Source: JAPOUP01 sp026708635 (GTDB lineage Bacteria > Pseudomonadota > Alphaproteobacteria > Rhodobacterales > Rhodobacteraceae). From it: a stretch of 64,000 bases of DNA. The position numbers were made by a program, and so were the translations under genes. Under the pieces are notes generated by a model, which made no database searches, had not been told where the DNA came from, and saw nothing but the letters and a program-made list of their open reading frames with translations. Positions 9,434-19,306 of the stretch are shown in pieces; position 1 is the first letter of the stretch; each line of letters opens with the position of its first letter. The stretch is from the NCBI GenBank assembly GCA_965200115.1, contig OZ241336.1, forward strand, positions 682,001-746,000, in the 5' to 3' direction.

Positions 9434-10264
9434 ATGGCCAAGCCCTGCATTGTCTGTGTCGCCATAACCGGTTCCGTTCCGCGGAAATCCGACAACCCGG
9501 CGGTTCCGATCACCGTAACGGAGCAGATCGAATCGACGCAGGAAGCGTTCGAGGCCGGGGCCGCGATCTGCCATGCGCACGTTCGGGACGATAACGGTGA
9601 TCCAACGTCCGACCCTGGCCGGTTCGCGCTGCTGAAGGAGGGAATCGAGAAACATTGCCCCGGCATGGTGATACAGTTCTCGACCGGCGGTCGCTCGGGA
9701 TCCGGACGGGAGCGCGGTGGAATGCTTCATCTGAAACCGGACATGGCGTCACTTACCGTTGGGTCGAATAACTTCCCGGCCAGGGTTTACGAAAACCCGC
9801 CCGACCTCGTGGACTGGCTCGCCGGTAGAATGCTGGATTATGGTGTAAAGCCGGAAATCGAGGCGTTCGATCTCAGCCACATCGTGCAGGCGGCGCGTAT
9901 GGCCGACGACGGTAGGCTAAAGGGGCCACTCTACGTCCAGTTCGTCATGGGCGTAAGGAACGCCATGCCGGTGGATAGGCGGATCTTCGATTTCTACATC
10001 GAAACCCTCGGACGTTTCGCTCCGGACGCCGATTGGTGCGCGGCGGGCATCGGTGCGGGACAGATCCAGGTCAACGAATGGTGCGTGGAGCGCGGTGGAC
10101 ATACCCGTACCGGACTGGAGGACAACGTCAGGCTGGACCGGCGGACACTGGCTCCATCCAATGCGGCCCTCGTCAGGCGAACCGTAGAGCTGTGCTCCAG
10201 ATACGGCCGCCCCGTCGCGACGCCCGCCGAAGCGCGCCGGATGCTGGGTCTCAGGGCGGCCTGA
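9434..10264 (+). CDS. Beta-keto acid cleavage enzyme (BKACE, DUF849)
   Basis: BKACE enzymes condense a beta-keto acid with acetyl-CoA and split it to acetoacetate and a new acyl-CoA; the founding member Kce acts on 3-keto-5-aminohexanoate in lysine fermentation. The 276-residue protein has the metal-binding histidines in CHAHVRDDNG (His47, His49), the STGGRSG loop, EIEAFDLSH and the diagnostic GGHTRTGLEDN near the C-terminus. AGGAG lies 5 bases before the ATG at 9434. The substrate class cannot be inferred from the sequence. The neighbours (dehydratase, ornithine cyclodeaminase-like, PutA) point to amino-acid or betaine-type catabolism. Confidence 0.9.
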   Translation: MAKPCIVCVAITGSVPRKSDNPAVPITVTEQIESTQEAFEAGAAICHAHVRDDNGDPTSDPGRFALLKEGIEKHCPGMVIQFSTGGRSGSGRERGGMLHLKPDMASLTVGSNNFPARVYENPPDLVDWLAGRMLDYGVKPEIEAFDLSHIVQAARMADDGRLKGPLYVQFVMGVRNAMPVDRRIFDFYIETLGRFAPDADWCAAGIGAGQIQVNEWCVERGGHTRTGLEDNVRLDRRTLAPSNAALVRRTVELCSRYGRPVATPAEARRMLGLRAA

Positions 10265-10762
10265 ATGGCCACCCCGCCCATTGACGGCGGGATCTATCGC
10301 GACCCCCTTCCCGATTCCGGAATCCATTCCCTCCTCACCGACATGCCCGGGATCCGCACTATGCCTCAGGTCGCGGGCGAACTTGCGGCGGCCCGGACCG
10401 CCTTTGGCCCGATCTCGGAGGTATCGGCCCGGGCGATTCTCGATGCCAGCCGGAACGCGGCTATCGCTCCGCGGGAACTGGCCGCGGAAACCGGACGAAG
10501 CGCAGAAGGCAGTGAGGAAATCGCCCGAAACAGCGCTGCGAACCGGCGCCCTGTTTCCTGATCCGGCCGTGGCGGAATGGTCCGGTATCGAACCCAATCC
10601 GCCAGCTCCCGCCGGACGCGTCGGGACAGCCCCTTCGGAAACCGGAGCTTTTGCCCGGCTGGCGTCCGGTGGACAGGGCTCTTGAGAGGATTGCCCAGGG
10701 CTGGCATATGGACACGCGCCCCGATCTCGTCCACGCTGGAAACGGACCAGAGAGGGCCGACC
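10265..10762. other. Intergenic stretch, nothing recognised
   Basis: About 500 GC-rich bases between two genes on the same strand. Short open frames exist on both strands, but none has a domain or a ribosome site. Confidence 0.45.
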
Positions 10763-11734
10763 ATGGCATCAAATGACAGGGATACCTTTCTCTATCTGCC
10801 GGACGCGGAGATCGACGCGCTCGCCATCCAGCCCCGCGAGATCGCCGACGCCATAGAGGCCGCGCTGATCGAGAAATCCGAAAGTCGGCTCCGCGCAGCG
10901 CCCAAGTCCACCCTCTTTCCGGGCGACGGGCGCTACGTCATGTCGACGCTCGCCGTCGGTGGCGACGACCTGACGGTGCTCAAGACCGTCAGCGTAAGCC
11001 CGAACAATCCCCGACGGGGGTTGCCCTCGATCAACGGAGCCATCCTCCTGCTTGACGCCGAAACCGGTCTTTTGAGATCCGTCATGGGAGCGAACTGGAT
11101 CACGGCGCACAGAACGGCCGCTATGTCCGCCGTGGCGGCACGGCGTATGGCCGATCCCGCCTCGGCGTCAATCGGGTTCGTCGGTTGCGGCGTGCAGGCG
11201 AGAAGCCATCTCGCCGCGTTTCGCGCGCTCTTTCCGCTGCGGCAGGCGCTTGCCTGCGGACGGAGCGCGGCCACCCGAGACGCTTTCTGCGAAGACGCGC
11301 GCGCGCTGGGACTGAACGCCCGCGCGGCGGGCCCGGAGGAAGCCCTTCGCGAGGCCGATATCGTGATCACGTCGATCACGCTGGACTACGGCGTCGCGCC
11401 CTTTCTTGACGCGGCATGGATGAAACCCTCCGCTTTCGCGGCGATTACCGACCTGTGCATTCCCTGGCATCCCGACAGTCTCGCCCATTTCGGCACAATC
11501 GTCGTTGACGATATCGAGCAGGAACGGACCGCGGAACGACCGATGCTGGATGTGCGGACCGTTGCGGGCGATCTGACGGATCTCGTCACGGAACGCGTTG
11601 ATGGATTGAAGCGGCCCGCCGCCTTCGCGTTCCGGGGGGCAGCGGTCGGCGACTTCGCCGCGACGGTTCTGGTGTACTCGCGCGCGCTCGAAACCGGCGC
11701 GGGACAGGTCGTCGCCATGGGCAGCGGTTCGTGA
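10763..11734 (+). CDS. Ornithine cyclodeaminase / mu-crystallin family protein
   Basis: The family includes ornithine cyclodeaminase (ornithine to proline plus ammonia), alanine dehydrogenase and delta-pyrroline-2-carboxylate reductase, all NAD(P)-dependent. The 323-residue protein has the substrate-side segment KTVSVSPNNPRRGLPSING, the conserved ANWITAHRTAAMSAVAARR, and the Rossmann glycine loop GFVGCGVQARSH. The start ATG follows AGAGGG. Its location upstream of putA is suggestive, because ornithine cyclodeaminase supplies proline that PutA would oxidise, but many family members have other substrates and the reaction is not proven. Confidence 0.85.
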   Translation: MASNDRDTFLYLPDAEIDALAIQPREIADAIEAALIEKSESRLRAAPKSTLFPGDGRYVMSTLAVGGDDLTVLKTVSVSPNNPRRGLPSINGAILLLDAETGLLRSVMGANWITAHRTAAMSAVAARRMADPASASIGFVGCGVQARSHLAAFRALFPLRQALACGRSAATRDAFCEDARALGLNARAAGPEEALREADIVITSITLDYGVAPFLDAAWMKPSAFAAITDLCIPWHPDSLAHFGTIVVDDIEQERTAERPMLDVRTVAGDLTDLVTERVDGLKRPAAFAFRGAAVGDFAATVLVYSRALETGAGQVVAMGSGS

Positions 11735-12015
11735 TCCATGCATCATATGTCCGCAACCGCAGGCGGCGCGCGAATTCCCGCGATCACCCCACCGGAGGAG
11801 TTCCGGTGTCGCGTCGGTGCCGGCGGCATGGAGCCATCCGATCTCCGCGCCCGCCACGACGACTCAAGCCAGTGTCCCCCACGTGAGGGCTCTTTGACCG
11901 GGTCCGGGCTGCCGGCCTATACCGCGGGCGACCGTACCGGGAAAGCCGCCGGGGGAAGGACAGGGCGGAATCCGGCCATGTCACCTTGGGGAACGAGAGC
12001 GCGAAGAGGCACGTG

Positions 12016-15000
12016 ATGCCCGAGAGGACCCTTGAGACCCTACGCCAGCGAATCGATGGCATGAAATACGCCGACGAGAGGGAAACCGTTTCCGCGCTTC
12101 GGGAACTGGCTGGCCTCTCAACGCGTGACCGCGACGTCATCCACGCCCGGGCGACCGAGTTAGTGCGCCGCACCCGCAACGCGTCACGTCCGTCGCTTAT
12201 GGAAGCATTCCTCAACGAATACGGACTGTCCACGATCGAGGGGGTAGCGCTGATGTGTCTGGCCGAAGCGATGCTGCGGGTTCCCGACGCCGAGACCATC
12301 GATGCCCTGATCGAGGACAAGATAGCGCCCGCCGACTGGGGCAGGCATCTCGGTCACAGTTCATCGTCCTTGGTAAACGCGTCGACATGGGCCCTGATGC
12401 TGACGGGCCGGATACTTGACGACCGCCATATCGGTATGGCGGGAACGCTGCACGGACTGGTCCGGCGTCTCGGCGAGCCAGTGGTACGCACCGTCGTCGA
12501 ACGCGCCATACACGAGCTGGGCGGCCAGTTCGTTCTTGGCGAAACGATGGGAAAAGCCATACTCCGCGCGAATACGCTGGAGAACCTTGGATATCTCCAT
12601 TCCTATGACATGCTGGGGGAGGCCGCCCGCACGTATTCGGATGCCCGGAGACACTTCGAGTCATACGCCGGCGCGATCGGTGTGATCGCCGGCGCCTGCC
12701 GGAATGCCGACATTCGCCGCAACCCGGGAATGTCGGTCAAGCTTTCGGCGCTGCATCCCCGCTTCGAGGAGTCGCAGCGTGACCGGATTCTCCGAGATCT
12801 GCCCCCTCTCCTGCTGCAACTGGCGAGAATGGCGAAATCAGCCAATATGGGGCTGAACATAGACGCCGAGGAATCCGACCGGCTGTCATTGGGGCTGGAC
12901 GTGGCCGCAGCCACGCTGCGGGACGGCAGCCTCGCGGACTGGGACGGCTTCGGGCTCGCGGTCCAGGCGTATGGCCAACGCGCCGGGCCGGCGCTCGACT
13001 GGCTCTACGCACTTGCCGAAACGCTGGACCGCCGGATCATGGTGCGGCTGGTCAAGGGCGCGTATTGGGACACCGAGATAAAGCTGGCCCAGGTCAAGGG
13101 AGTCAGGGGTTTTCCGGTCTACACCACGAAGTTCGCGACGGACATAAGCTATATCGCCAATGCCCGCAGGCTTCTGGGCATGGCCGATCGAATCTTTCCG
13201 CAGTTCGCGACCCACAATGCCCATACGATCGCCGCCATACTGCATCTGGCCGGATCGCGCGACGCGTTCGAGTTCCAGCGGCTTCACGGCATGGGCGAGC
13301 GGCTCCATGGGCTCGTGCGGGACACCAATGGAGTTTCCTGCCGAATATACGCACCGGTCGGCCAACACCGGGATCTTCTCGCCTATCTCGTGAGGAGGCT
13401 CCTGGAAAACGGCGCCAACAGTTCCTTTGTCAACCAGATCGCCAATGAGGACATACCGCCCGAAACGGCGGCGGCCGATCCGTTCGGGGCGGTCACGGCA
13501 TCGCCCAAGCTGACAATCGGTCCGGATCTGTATCTGCCCGAACGCCCCAACTCCCGCGGATGGGATATCGAGCACCGACCGGACCTGGACGAAATCGAAG
13601 CGAGGCGGTCTGTCTTCGCCGATACCGCGTTCACCGCCACGCCGATCCTGGACAGTGAGCCGGAACCCGGGCCCGTCCGCGCTATCCGCAACCCCGCCAG
13701 ACCCGAAGACCGGGTAGGCGAGGCTCACGAGACCACCCGTGCGGACGCCCTGCGGGCCATTGACTCCGCGCGACCGTGGAGCGTTTCCGCCTCAAAGCGC
13801 GCTTTCGTTCTCAACAAGGCCGCCGAAATGTTCGAGGCGGACTCCGCCCGCCTGCTCGCGCTGCTCGCGCGCGAGGCCGGCAAGACGCTAAGGGACGCCG
13901 TCGGCGAATTACGCGAGGCCGTCGACTTTCTGCGGTACTACGCGGCCAACGCGAAAGAGGACATGGCCGCGCGGGGTCTGTTCACGTGCATCAGTCCATG
14001 GAATTTTCCGCTCGCGATCTTCACCGGCCAGATCGCCGGCGCGCTCGCCTGCGGAAATGGGGTGCTCGCGAAACCAGCGGAACAAACGCCACTGGTCGCC
14101 CATGCCGCGGTGTCGCTCCTGCATCGCGCCGGAGTGCCGCGCAGCGCGCTCCAGTATCTCCCGGGCGATGGCGGAACCGTGGGCGAGGCGCTGACCGGGG
14201 ACGGACGCGTCTCGGGAGTGGCCTTCACCGGCTCAACCGAAACGGCGCGGAAAATCAACCGCCGGCTGGCCGAACGTCTCCGCGCCGGCGCTCCGCTGGT
14301 CGCTGAAACCGGCGGGATAAACGCGATGATCGTTGACTCGACGGCTCTTCCCGAACAGGCGGTCGGCAGCGTGATCGAAAGCGCGTTCCAATCGGCGGGC
14401 CAGCGGTGCTCGGCGCTCCGCTGCCTCTACGTGCAGGACGTGATCGCGGCCGAATTCACGGACATGCTGTTCGGCGCGATGGACTCCCTTGTCATCGGCG
14501 ATCCCTGGGACTTCGCCAATGACGTGGGGCCGGTCATCGACGAGAAGGCCAAGGCGGAAATCGACACCTATCTGGGAATCGCCAGGACCGAAGGAAAAGT
14601 ACTGAAAGAACTGCGGCCGCCTGAACGCGGCAACCTGGTGGGGCCGGCGGTGATCGGAATCACCGGCATCCGCGACGTCGAACGGGAAATCTTCGGCCCG
14701 ATACTGCATCTGGCGACCTTCCGCGCGGACCGGATCGATTCGGTCCTGGATGACATCGCGGAGTCCGGTTACGGCCTTACCTTGGGGGTACACACCCGTA
14801 TCGACTCCAGAGTGCAGCAGGTGATCCAGCGAATGCCCGTGGGCAACATCTACGTGAACCGAAACCAGATCGGCGCCGTTGTCGGCAGCCAACCGTTTGG
14901 CGGGGAAGGACTTTCCGGGACGGGACCTAAAGCCGGCGGGCCATTCTATCTCCCGCGTTTCACCGACCCTGGCACCGGACGCTCTCGGGGCGAACCGAAG

Positions 15001-15459
15001 GGCGCGATCGATGCCGGCGCGCTGCAGGCCCGTGTCGATTCGGCCCGGTACCATGGAGAGGCCCGCGGCGTTCTCGACATGCCGGGGCCAACGGGTGAAT
15101 CGAACCGACTCTCATATTTCCCGCGGGAACCAACGCTCTGCCTGGGGCCCGGCACGGAAGCCGTCAATAGACAGTCCAGTGACGTCACACGCCTGGGTGG
15201 CGTCGCGGTGGCGGTTCCCGAAGCGGTCGATGGAGACGCTCTCACGGAAGTTTCGGGATTTTCCGGCGCGGTCTGGTGGGGTGACCCGGACACCGCCCGC
15301 CGCTACGCGAAAGCCCTCGCGGCCCGGCCCGGCCCGATCGTAAGGCTTGTAACGGATGCCATCGTGGAGCCCGACGTTCTCCTGGAACGCCATCTCTGCG
15401 TGGACTCCACCGCGTCCGGAGGAAACGTGGCGCTTCTGGCGGCGGCGTCCTCCCGCTGA
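12016..15459 (+). CDS. putA: Bifunctional proline dehydrogenase / L-glutamate-5-semialdehyde dehydrogenase
   Basis: PutA oxidises proline to glutamate in two steps, passing P5C between an FAD-dependent proline dehydrogenase and an NAD-dependent aldehyde dehydrogenase. The 1147 residues lack the N-terminal ribbon-helix-helix domain of E. coli PutA, so it is a non-repressor type. The PRODH barrel spans about residues 140-470 (VKGAYWDTEIKLAQ near 350, RRLLENGANSSFVNQ near 459). The P5CDH part spans about 520-1000, with ISPWNFPLA near 658, LAKPAEQTPL and the catalytic cysteine at about 798 (SAGQRCSALR). The last 140 residues are the C-terminal domain of long type-B PutAs. GAAGAGG precedes the ATG at 12016. 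Confidence 0.95.
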   Translation: MPERTLETLRQRIDGMKYADERETVSALRELAGLSTRDRDVIHARATELVRRTRNASRPSLMEAFLNEYGLSTIEGVALMCLAEAMLRVPDAETIDALIEDKIAPADWGRHLGHSSSSLVNASTWALMLTGRILDDRHIGMAGTLHGLVRRLGEPVVRTVVERAIHELGGQFVLGETMGKAILRANTLENLGYLHSYDMLGEAARTYSDARRHFESYAGAIGVIAGACRNADIRRNPGMSVKLSALHPRFEESQRDRILRDLPPLLLQLARMAKSANMGLNIDAEESDRLSLGLDVAAATLRDGSLADWDGFGLAVQAYGQRAGPALDWLYALAETLDRRIMVRLVKGAYWDTEIKLAQVKGVRGFPVYTTKFATDISYIANARRLLGMADRIFPQFATHNAHTIAAILHLAGSRDAFEFQRLHGMGERLHGLVRDTNGVSCRIYAPVGQHRDLLAYLVRRLLENGANSSFVNQIANEDIPPETAAADPFGAVTASPKLTIGPDLYLPERPNSRGWDIEHRPDLDEIEARRSVFADTAFTATPILDSEPEPGPVRAIRNPARPEDRVGEAHETTRADALRAIDSARPWSVSASKRAFVLNKAAEMFEADSARLLALLAREAGKTLRDAVGELREAVDFLRYYAANAKEDMAARGLFTCISPWNFPLAIFTGQIAGALACGNGVLAKPAEQTPLVAHAAVSLLHRAGVPRSALQYLPGDGGTVGEALTGDGRVSGVAFTGSTETARKINRRLAERLRAGAPLVAETGGINAMIVDSTALPEQAVGSVIESAFQSAGQRCSALRCLYVQDVIAAEFTDMLFGAMDSLVIGDPWDFANDVGPVIDEKAKAEIDTYLGIARTEGKVLKELRPPERGNLVGPAVIGITGIRDVEREIFGPILHLATFRADRIDSVLDDIAESGYGLTLGVHTRIDSRVQQVIQRMPVGNIYVNRNQIGAVVGSQPFGGEGLSGTGPKAGGPFYLPRFTDPGTGRSRGEPKGAIDAGALQARVDSARYHGEARGVLDMPGPTGESNRLSYFPREPTLCLGPGTEAVNRQSSDVTRLGGVAVAVPEAVDGDALTEVSGFSGAVWWGDPDTARRYAKALAARPGPIVRLVTDAIVEPDVLLERHLCVDSTASGGNVALLAAASSR

Positions 15460-15507
15460 CCGGGACCGACCGGAACGCCCAAACCGGACAGTGAGAACGG
15501 ATACACC

Positions 15508-16251
15508 ATGTTTCTTCCAATCCGTGACCATAACCCATCGGAAAGGACCCCCGTGGTCACGACCGGCCTGATCGCGATAAACGTTCTGGTTTTCGTCAGT
15601 TACCACTTCAGTCTTTCCGACCGGGAGCTGGTGTGGTTCTACGCGCAATGGGCGCTCGTGCCGGACCTGGTCTCGCAGGGGTACGGTCCGCACACGGTCC
15701 TGACCTCGATGTTCCTGCATGGAGGCATTCTTCATCTCGCCGGCAACATGCTGTTTTTATGGATCTTTGGGGACAATCTCGAATCCGATCTGGGGCATTT
15801 CCGGTACCTTCTATTCTATCTCACCTGCGGTGTCGGCGCGGCGCTCGCGCATGTATTCTCCGACCCGCTCTCGATTGTGCCCACTGTCGGAGCCAGCGGC
15901 GCGGTGGCGGGAGTCATGGGCGGCTACCTCCTGCTCTATCCACGGGCACGGGTCGACGTCATACTGTTCCTGATCGTCTTCCTGCGGATTTTCTCCATCC
16001 CCGCCTGGATCTGGCTCGGGATCTGGTTTGTGCTGCAGGTCATCCTTAGCGGAGGATCCGATCCGGGTTCCGGCGGTATCGCCTACTGGGCCCATATCGG
16101 CGGCTTCGCGCTGGGCTTCCTGCTGGCCATCCCGGCCTGGCTGCGCCGCGGCGCGACATCGTTCTGGAGGCGCACCCACGGCCATCCGGACCACCCTGAA
16201 ACGCGCTATCGGCTCACGGGCTCGAGAATTCCGATGGTGCGGCGGCGGTGA
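15508..16251 (+). CDS. Rhomboid family intramembrane serine protease
   Basis: An inner-membrane protease that cuts transmembrane substrates. The 247 residues contain six to seven hydrophobic helices. The catalytic serine is Ser130 in GASGAVAG and the partner histidine is His196 in AHIGGF; the HxxxN element of helix 2 is HLAGN (His76, Asn80). The start MFLPIRDHNP is typical of the alphaproteobacterial rhomboids. It is 48 bases downstream of putA, on the same strand. No substrate can be proposed. Confidence 0.93.
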   Translation: MFLPIRDHNPSERTPVVTTGLIAINVLVFVSYHFSLSDRELVWFYAQWALVPDLVSQGYGPHTVLTSMFLHGGILHLAGNMLFLWIFGDNLESDLGHFRYLLFYLTCGVGAALAHVFSDPLSIVPTVGASGAVAGVMGGYLLLYPRARVDVILFLIVFLRIFSIPAWIWLGIWFVLQVILSGGSDPGSGGIAYWAHIGGFALGFLLAIPAWLRRGATSFWRRTHGHPDHPETRYRLTGSRIPMVRRR

Positions 16252-16489
16252 TCCCCGGCGGCGCGTGACCCGTCATCCATGCCTCCGCCCAACCGCGGCC
16301 GGAGGCGTGTCACCCAGCCTTTCGGCTTCGGAGCCGGTCCCGGCGCAAGGAGTGTATTGGGACAAAGGCGTGACGGAGCGTCCCGCCCCTTCGGCACTCG
16401 GCGCTTCGGCCCGCTGTTGTTCAGCCGAATTCCTTGATGTAGATCAACTCCGGTCCAGTTTCCGTTAAGTCCAGAAGGTTCGTCCCGAG

Positions 16490-17893
16490 ATGGTTGAGGC
16501 CAAAGTGATCACGCGAATCGCGCCGTCGCCGACAGGAAACATGCACATCGGCACGGCGCGTACCGCCTATTTCAACTGGCTTTACGCGCGTAGGCACGGT
16601 GGCCGGTTCCTGTTACGGATAGAGGACACGGACCGGCAACGCTCCACACCGGAGGCAAGCCGAGCGATAACCCGTGCGATGTCATGGCTGGGATTGGACT
16701 GGGACGGGGAAGCCGTCAGCCAGTTCGCGCGCGCGGACCGCCATGCCGAGGTTGCCCGCGAATTGCTGGAGAAGGGTAAGGCGTTCAGGTGCTTCTCGAC
16801 GCCGGACGAGATCGAGACGTTTCGGGAACGGGCAAGACTGCGGGGACAGACCACGCTGTTCCGGTCTCCCTGGCGCGATGCCGATCCCGCGACTCATCCG
16901 GACGCTCCATTCGCGATCCGGATCAAGGCTCCGAAAGACGGCGTGACCGTGATCCGCGACAGGGTACAGGGCGATGTCACCGTGCGTAACCCGGAACTCG
17001 ACGATATGGTGTGCCTGCGCTCGGATGGCACGCCGACCTATATGCTGGCCGTGGTCGTCGACGACCATGACATGGGAATCTCCCACGTCATCCGCGGTGG
17101 TGACCACCTGACGAACGCCGCCCGGCAAATGGTGATATATGATGCGATGGGCTGGGACATACCTGTCTGGGCACATATCCCACTCATTCACGGATCCGAC
17201 GGAAAGAAGCTGTCAAAACGCCACGGCGCGCTCGGGGTCGACGAATACGAGGCGATGGGTTTCCCGGCGGCGGCGGTGCGCAACTATCTGGCCAGACTCG
17301 GATGGAGTCACGGAGACAGCGAGTTCTTCACGGATGCCGAGGCGATGGAATGGTTCGATCTGGACCGGATCGGAAAGTCGCCCGCCAGATTCGACTTCAG
17401 GAAGCTCGAACACCTCTCCAGCCGTCACATCGCGGCCGCCGATGACGCGGATCTGCTGGCGGAAATCGAACGTTTCCTGGACGCGGTCGGCAGACCGGGA
17501 CTGGATCCCCGCCAGCGCGTTGGACTGCTACGCGCGCTCAATTGCCTGAAGGGTCGGGCGCGAACGCTGCCGGATCTTCTGGACAAGGCTCATTTCATTC
17601 TATCCGAGCGACCGTTTTCCACCGGGACACCCGATCCGGAAACCAATGGCATACTCATGGATTTGACGCCGCGCCTCCGCGATGCTAGTTGGGAGCGTGA
17701 TATACTCGACCGGGTTGTCGCTGGAGTGGCCGAGACGCGCGACGTAAAGTCCGGCGAGGTGCTTAGACCACTTCGGGCAGCACTTGCCGGAAGCGGTGTA
17801 TCCCCAAGCGCACTTGACATGATGTTGGTTATCGGTCGCGACGAGACCCTTTCCAGGCTTGGCGACGCCACAGGACATCAAATTAACGACTGA
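16490..17893 (+). CDS. gltX: Glutamyl-tRNA synthetase
   Basis: Class I aminoacyl-tRNA synthetase that charges tRNA-Glu (and in many alphaproteobacteria also tRNA-Gln, later amidated by GatCAB). The 467-residue protein has the ATP-binding HIGH-type motif PSPTGNMHIGTART with His19 and the KLSKR motif at residues 240-244. The insertion-domain segment RIEDTDRQRS is present. Length is normal for GluRS. The ATG at 16490 (MVEAKVITRIAPSPTG) follows a GTCCCGAGA leader. It lies 66 bases before gltA on the same strand, an order common in alphaproteobacteria. Many of these bacteria have two gltX genes; which paralogue this is cannot be decided. Confidence 0.95.
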   Translation: MVEAKVITRIAPSPTGNMHIGTARTAYFNWLYARRHGGRFLLRIEDTDRQRSTPEASRAITRAMSWLGLDWDGEAVSQFARADRHAEVARELLEKGKAFRCFSTPDEIETFRERARLRGQTTLFRSPWRDADPATHPDAPFAIRIKAPKDGVTVIRDRVQGDVTVRNPELDDMVCLRSDGTPTYMLAVVVDDHDMGISHVIRGGDHLTNAARQMVIYDAMGWDIPVWAHIPLIHGSDGKKLSKRHGALGVDEYEAMGFPAAAVRNYLARLGWSHGDSEFFTDAEAMEWFDLDRIGKSPARFDFRKLEHLSSRHIAAADDADLLAEIERFLDAVGRPGLDPRQRVGLLRALNCLKGRARTLPDLLDKAHFILSERPFSTGTPDPETNGILMDLTPRLRDASWERDILDRVVAGVAETRDVKSGEVLRPLRAALAGSGVSPSALDMMLVIGRDETLSRLGDATGHQIND

Positions 17894-17959
17894 GCGGATC
17901 CGCGCATCCGAAAGGCAATAACATTCGAGGGACGGGATTTTGCCAGGAAAGGAAACTGG

Positions 17960-19252
17960 ATGACTGACAGGACGACTGCGACACTCAGAATCGGAAGCAA
18001 GGAACTGGAGCTTCCGATGTTCTCACCGGCCGCCGGTCCGGACGTAATCGACATCCGCAAACTATATTCCGAAGCGGGCGTGTTCACATACGATCCCGGA
18101 TACACCTCGACCGCAAGCTGCGACTCGACCATAACGTTCATTGACGGAGAGGAAGGCATACTTCTGCATCGGGGATATCCGATCGATCAGCTGGCCGAGA
18201 AGTCGCACTATCTCGAAGTGTGCTATCTGCTTCTGTACGGCGAGTTGCCGACAGGTCCGCAGCTTGAGGATTTCCAAAGCCTTGTGACCAACCACACGAT
18301 GCTTCACGAGCAGATGCTGTATTTCTATCGAGGTTTCCGGCGGGACGCGCATCCAATGGCGATCATGGTCGGTGTCGTCGGCGCGATGAGCGCATTCTAT
18401 CACGACTCCACCGACATCCGGGATCCCTGGCAGCGCGAGGTCGCGTCAATCCGGATGATCGCCAAGATGCCAACCATCGCCGCGTGGGCCTACAAGTACC
18501 ACATCGGCCAGCCATTCGTGTATCCCTGCAACAGCCTGACCTACGCGGCTAACTTCCTGCGGATGTGCTTCGCCGTGCCCGCCGACGATTACGTCGTCAA
18601 TCCGATCCTGGCCCGCGCGATGGACCGTATATTCACGCTCCACGCCGACCACGAGCAGAACGCTTCCACCTCAACGGTTCGCCTCGCCTCCTCGTCCGGC
18701 GCCAATCCGTTCGCCTGCATCGCCGCCGGTATAGCCAGCCTCTGGGGCCCCGCCCACGGTGGCGCGAACCAGGCATGCCTGGAGATGCTGGAACAAATCG
18801 GATCGACGGACCGTATCCCGGAGTTCATCGACCGCGCCAAGGACAGGGACGATCCTTTCAGGCTCATGGGATTCGGACATAGAGTTTACAAGAACGTCGA
18901 TCCGCGGGCCAAGGTCATGAAGCAGTCGGCTGACGAGGTGCTCGAACTTCTTGGTATCGATGACAATCCAAAGCTACAGGTCGCGAAGGAACTGGAGAGA
19001 CAGGCGCTGTCCGACAAATATTTCTCTGAAAAGCGGCTGTTTCCGAATGTCGACTTCTACTCGGGGATAATACTTGAGGCGATGGGCTTTCCAACCTCGA
19101 TGTTCACGCCGATTTTCGCGCTGAGCCGCACCGTCGGCTGGATTTCGCAATGGAAAGAGCAGTTGGAGGATCCCAAACACAGGATCGGACGACCCCGCCA
19201 GCTGTATGAGGGCGAAACCTTACGTGACTACGTCAACGTTGAGGACCGCTGA
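17960..19252 (+). CDS. gltA: Citrate synthase, type II
   Basis: Condenses oxaloacetate and acetyl-CoA to citrate, the entry to the TCA cycle. At 430 residues it is the large hexameric, NADH-sensitive Gram-negative type. The N-terminal domain starts with the beta-sheet region (LELPMFSPAAGPDVIDIRKL). Catalytic segments are LWGPAHGGANQACLEML and GFGHRVYKNVDPRAKVM (His307, matching His306 of E. coli), and the C-terminus has the canonical IGRPRQLYEGETLRDYV. AGGAAA precedes the ATG. It follows gltX closely and converges with the enoyl-CoA hydratase gene. Confidence 0.96.
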   Translation: MTDRTTATLRIGSKELELPMFSPAAGPDVIDIRKLYSEAGVFTYDPGYTSTASCDSTITFIDGEEGILLHRGYPIDQLAEKSHYLEVCYLLLYGELPTGPQLEDFQSLVTNHTMLHEQMLYFYRGFRRDAHPMAIMVGVVGAMSAFYHDSTDIRDPWQREVASIRMIAKMPTIAAWAYKYHIGQPFVYPCNSLTYAANFLRMCFAVPADDYVVNPILARAMDRIFTLHADHEQNASTSTVRLASSSGANPFACIAAGIASLWGPAHGGANQACLEMLEQIGSTDRIPEFIDRAKDRDDPFRLMGFGHRVYKNVDPRAKVMKQSADEVLELLGIDDNPKLQVAKELERQALSDKYFSEKRLFPNVDFYSGIILEAMGFPTSMFTPIFALSRTVGWISQWKEQLEDPKHRIGRPRQLYEGETLRDYVNVEDR

Positions 19253-19306
19253 CAGCGTCCGGACCCGAGATTGGACGGTGGGGAGCGGGCACCGTACCGG
19301 GGGACG